Assembly: GCF_016106015.1 (NCBI RefSeq)
Contig: NZ_JACADQ010000017.1
Coordinates: 1 to 32,186 of the forward strand
Source of the DNA: Neoroseomonas rubea
GTDB lineage: Bacteria; Pseudomonadota; Alphaproteobacteria; Acetobacterales; Acetobacteraceae
Direction: 5' to 3'
DNA: 32,186 bases
Positions 30,635-32,186 of the stretch are shown here, piece by piece (positions within the stretch are counted from its first letter, which is position 1; every line of letters starts with the position of its first letter). A program made the translations under genes and the position numbers. The notes beneath the pieces are model-generated. The model did not search any database. It was given only the letters and a program-made list of their open reading frames with translations, and was not told the origin of the DNA.

Positions 30635-31359
30635 TCGCCCTGACCCACGCCATGGTGCTGGCCGCCGGCCTCGGCACCCGCATGCGGCCGCTGACCGACG
30701 ACCGGCCGAAGCCGCTGCTGGAACTGGATGGCCGCTCGCTGCTCGACCATGCGCTGGACAGGCTCGCCGCCGCCGGCGTGGCGGATGCGGTGGTGAACGC
30801 GCATTGGCGCGGGGCGCAGATCGAAGCCGCCATGGCAGGGCGCGACCATCCGCGCATCCACCTCCAGTCGGAGGAGACGCTGCTCGAGACCGGCGGCGGC
30901 GTCGCGCGCGCGCTGCCCGCGCTCGGCGGCGCACCCTTCGCCGTGGTGAACGGCGACGCCTTCTGGCTCGACGGCCCGACGCCCGCGCTCGCGCGCCTCG
31001 CCGCCGCCTTCGACGCGGCGGAGATGGACGCGCTGCTGCTGATGGTGCGCACCACGCAGGTGGAAGGCGTGGTCGGCAAGGGCGATTTCCTGCTCGACCC
31101 GGTGGGCCGCATGCGTCGGCCGAAGGAACGGGAGATCGCGCCCTACCTCTATGCGGGCGTGCAGATCCTCAATCCCGCATTGTTCGAGGGCGCGCCGTCC
31201 GGCGCCTTCAGCCTCAACCGCCTGTACGACCGCGCGATCGCGGCCGGGCGGCTGTATGGCGTGGTGCATGACGGCGTGTGGTTCCACCTCTCCACGCCCG
31301 AGGATCTGCGCAACGCGGAGGACACGCTGCGCGCGGGCCTGACGCGGGCGCTGTTCTGA
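30631..31359 (+). CDS. murU: MurU-type N-acetylmuramate alpha-1-phosphate uridylyltransferase
   Basis: A 242-residue sugar nucleotidyltransferase. The N-terminal signature AMVLAAGLGTRMRPLT lies at residues 7-22, followed by the PKPLLELDG motif with the catalytic-site Lys27, then ETGGGVARALP and the metal-binding VNGDAF near residue 109. MurU turns MurNAc-1-phosphate into UDP-MurNAc, completing the AmgK-MurU recycling shortcut that bypasses the fosfomycin-sensitive MurA step. The ATG at 30631 overlaps the amgK stop. The addB gene begins 14 bases after the stop. Confidence 0.93.
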   Translation: MIALTHAMVLAAGLGTRMRPLTDDRPKPLLELDGRSLLDHALDRLAAAGVADAVVNAHWRGAQIEAAMAGRDHPRIHLQSEETLLETGGGVARALPALGGAPFAVVNGDAFWLDGPTPALARLAAAFDAAEMDALLLMVRTTQVEGVVGKGDFLLDPVGRMRRPKEREIAPYLYAGVQILNPALFEGAPSGAFSLNRLYDRAIAAGRLYGVVHDGVWFHLSTPEDLRNAEDTLRAGLTRALF

Positions 31360-31373
31360 AGGGCGCGGTGCGG

Positions 31374-32186
31374 ATGACCCTGCACGCCATCCCGCCGCAC
31401 GCGCCCTTCCTGGAAACGCTCGCCGCCGGCCTGCTCGCGCGGATGCCGGCGGACGATCCGGCGGCCCTTGCCCGCGCCACGATCCTGCTGCCGACGCGTC
31501 GCGCCGCGCGTGGCCTGCGGGAAGCCTTCCTCACCGCCGCCGGCGGCCGCGCGCTGCTGCTGCCGCGGATGCGCGCGCTCGCGGGGCTCTCGACCGAGGA
31601 AGCGGACGAACTGGCTTTGCCCGACCTTCTCGACCTGCCGCCGGCGGTTGATCCGCTCACCCGGCAGGCGGTGCTCGCCGCCATGGCCGCGCGCATCCCC
31701 TCCCGCGCCGGCGGTCCCGCCACGCCGGAGCAATCCTGGCTGCTCGCCGGCGAACTCGCGCGGCTGTTCGACGAGGTGGCGCTCGAGGAAGCGGACCTCG
31801 CTCTGGTGGCCGAGGCCGGACCACGCGCCTTCGCCGAAGGCTGGCTCGCGCGGCTTGATGGGCTAGTGCCGGACCGGCACGCGACGCATTGGCGCATCAC
31901 CACCGCCGTCCTGCGCGGCGCGGCGATCGACTGGGCCGATTGGCTCGAGGATCGCGGCCTGCTCGACATCGGCCTGCGGCGCGTCAAGGCGCTGGTGCTC
32001 CAGGCGGCGGTCTGGCGGGAACAGCCCCCCGCAGAGCCAACCATTGCCGCGGGCATCGGCGCGGGCGGCACCATCCCGGCCGCCGCCGCGCTGCTCGGCG
32101 TGCTGGCCGCGGCACCCGCCGGCGCTGTCGTGCTGCAGGGCCTGCCGGAGCCGATGGCCGCGCCGCTGTGGGATGCGATCCGCGCC
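31374..32186 (+). CDS. addB: Double-strand break repair protein AddB, N-terminal part (runs off the window)
   Basis: The first 271 codons of AddB, the nuclease/helicase-like partner of AddA in RecBCD-type repair of double-strand breaks. The N-terminal block ILLPTRRAARGLREAFL (about residues 37-53) followed by LLPRMRALAGL is characteristic of alphaproteobacterial AddB, and TIAAGIGAGGTIPAAAALLG near residue 223 matches the family. The gene has no stop before the right edge. A full AddB has roughly 1000 residues, so most of it, including the C-terminal nuclease and iron-sulfur cysteines, lies outside. An in-frame GTG at 31368 is an alternative start. Confidence 0.92.
   Translation, partial: MTLHAIPPHAPFLETLAAGLLARMPADDPAALARATILLPTRRAARGLREAFLTAAGGRALLLPRMRALAGLSTEEADELALPDLLDLPPAVDPLTRQAVLAAMAARIPSRAGGPATPEQSWLLAGELARLFDEVALEEADLALVAEAGPRAFAEGWLARLDGLVPDRHATHWRITTAVLRGAAIDWADWLEDRGLLDIGLRRVKALVLQAAVWREQPPAEPTIAAGIGAGGTIPAAAALLGVLAAAPAGAVVLQGLPEPMAAPLWDAIRA

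Overview
The window is GC-rich, gene-dense bacterial chromosome, most likely from an alphaproteobacterium of the Rhodospirillales/Acetobacteraceae type. The evidence is a phyR/nepR/EcfG-type general stress response locus (confined to Alphaproteobacteria), a tsaE-amgK-murU-addB operon, mutS next to glnD, and very strong G/C use at third codon positions. No rRNA, tRNA, CRISPR array, transposase or prophage gene was found.

Layout. (1) 2-4279: housekeeping end with mutS (5' part outside the window) and glnD, closed by a strong hairpin. (2) 4321-28000: an accessory stretch of about 24 kb. It opens with a frame-broken remnant resembling DUF1629/Imm11 immunity proteins. A run of envelope and stress genes follows: peptidoglycan-binding protein, AI-2E-type permease, holin-like and DUF883 membrane proteins, SYLF lipid-binding protein and a 24-residue membrane peptide. 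Next come an HlyD-FtsX-ATPase exporter operon, an XRE regulator, a 48-residue lipoprotein, a lone receiver protein and a 1237-residue CheB-CheR-PAS-kinase-receiver fusion. An SbmA/ABCD-like transporter whose ATPase domain has lost all its catalytic motifs comes next, then a VIT/CCC1 transporter and a string of small envelope or stress proteins (47-residue peptide, DUF3309, glycine zipper, Rap1a/Tai, Tyr-rich lipoprotein, PRC barrel, DUF1328, CsbD). (3) 23939-27935: the probable control centre, with phyR divergent from two consecutive ECF sigma genes, nepR and a HisKA_2 membrane kinase. (4) 28091-32186: housekeeping again, with a ferredoxin-NADP reductase facing a tightly overlapping tsaE-amgK-murU-addB operon that runs off the right edge.

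How it fits together. In the general stress response a HisKA_2 kinase phosphorylates PhyR. PhyR then captures NepR and frees the EcfG sigma factor, which normally reads GGAAC-N16/17-CGTT. By eye I found eight upstream sites of the form G[A/C]AAC-N16/17-CGTT, in front of the peptidoglycan-binding, SYLF, 24-residue, XRE, Tyr-rich lipoprotein, PRC, CsbD and second sigma genes. None has the textbook G at the second position. The simplest reading is a stress regulon clustered around its own regulators, with a shifted -35 preference. The two strongest leads are this candidate regulon and the transporter with a wholly degenerate nucleotide-binding domain.
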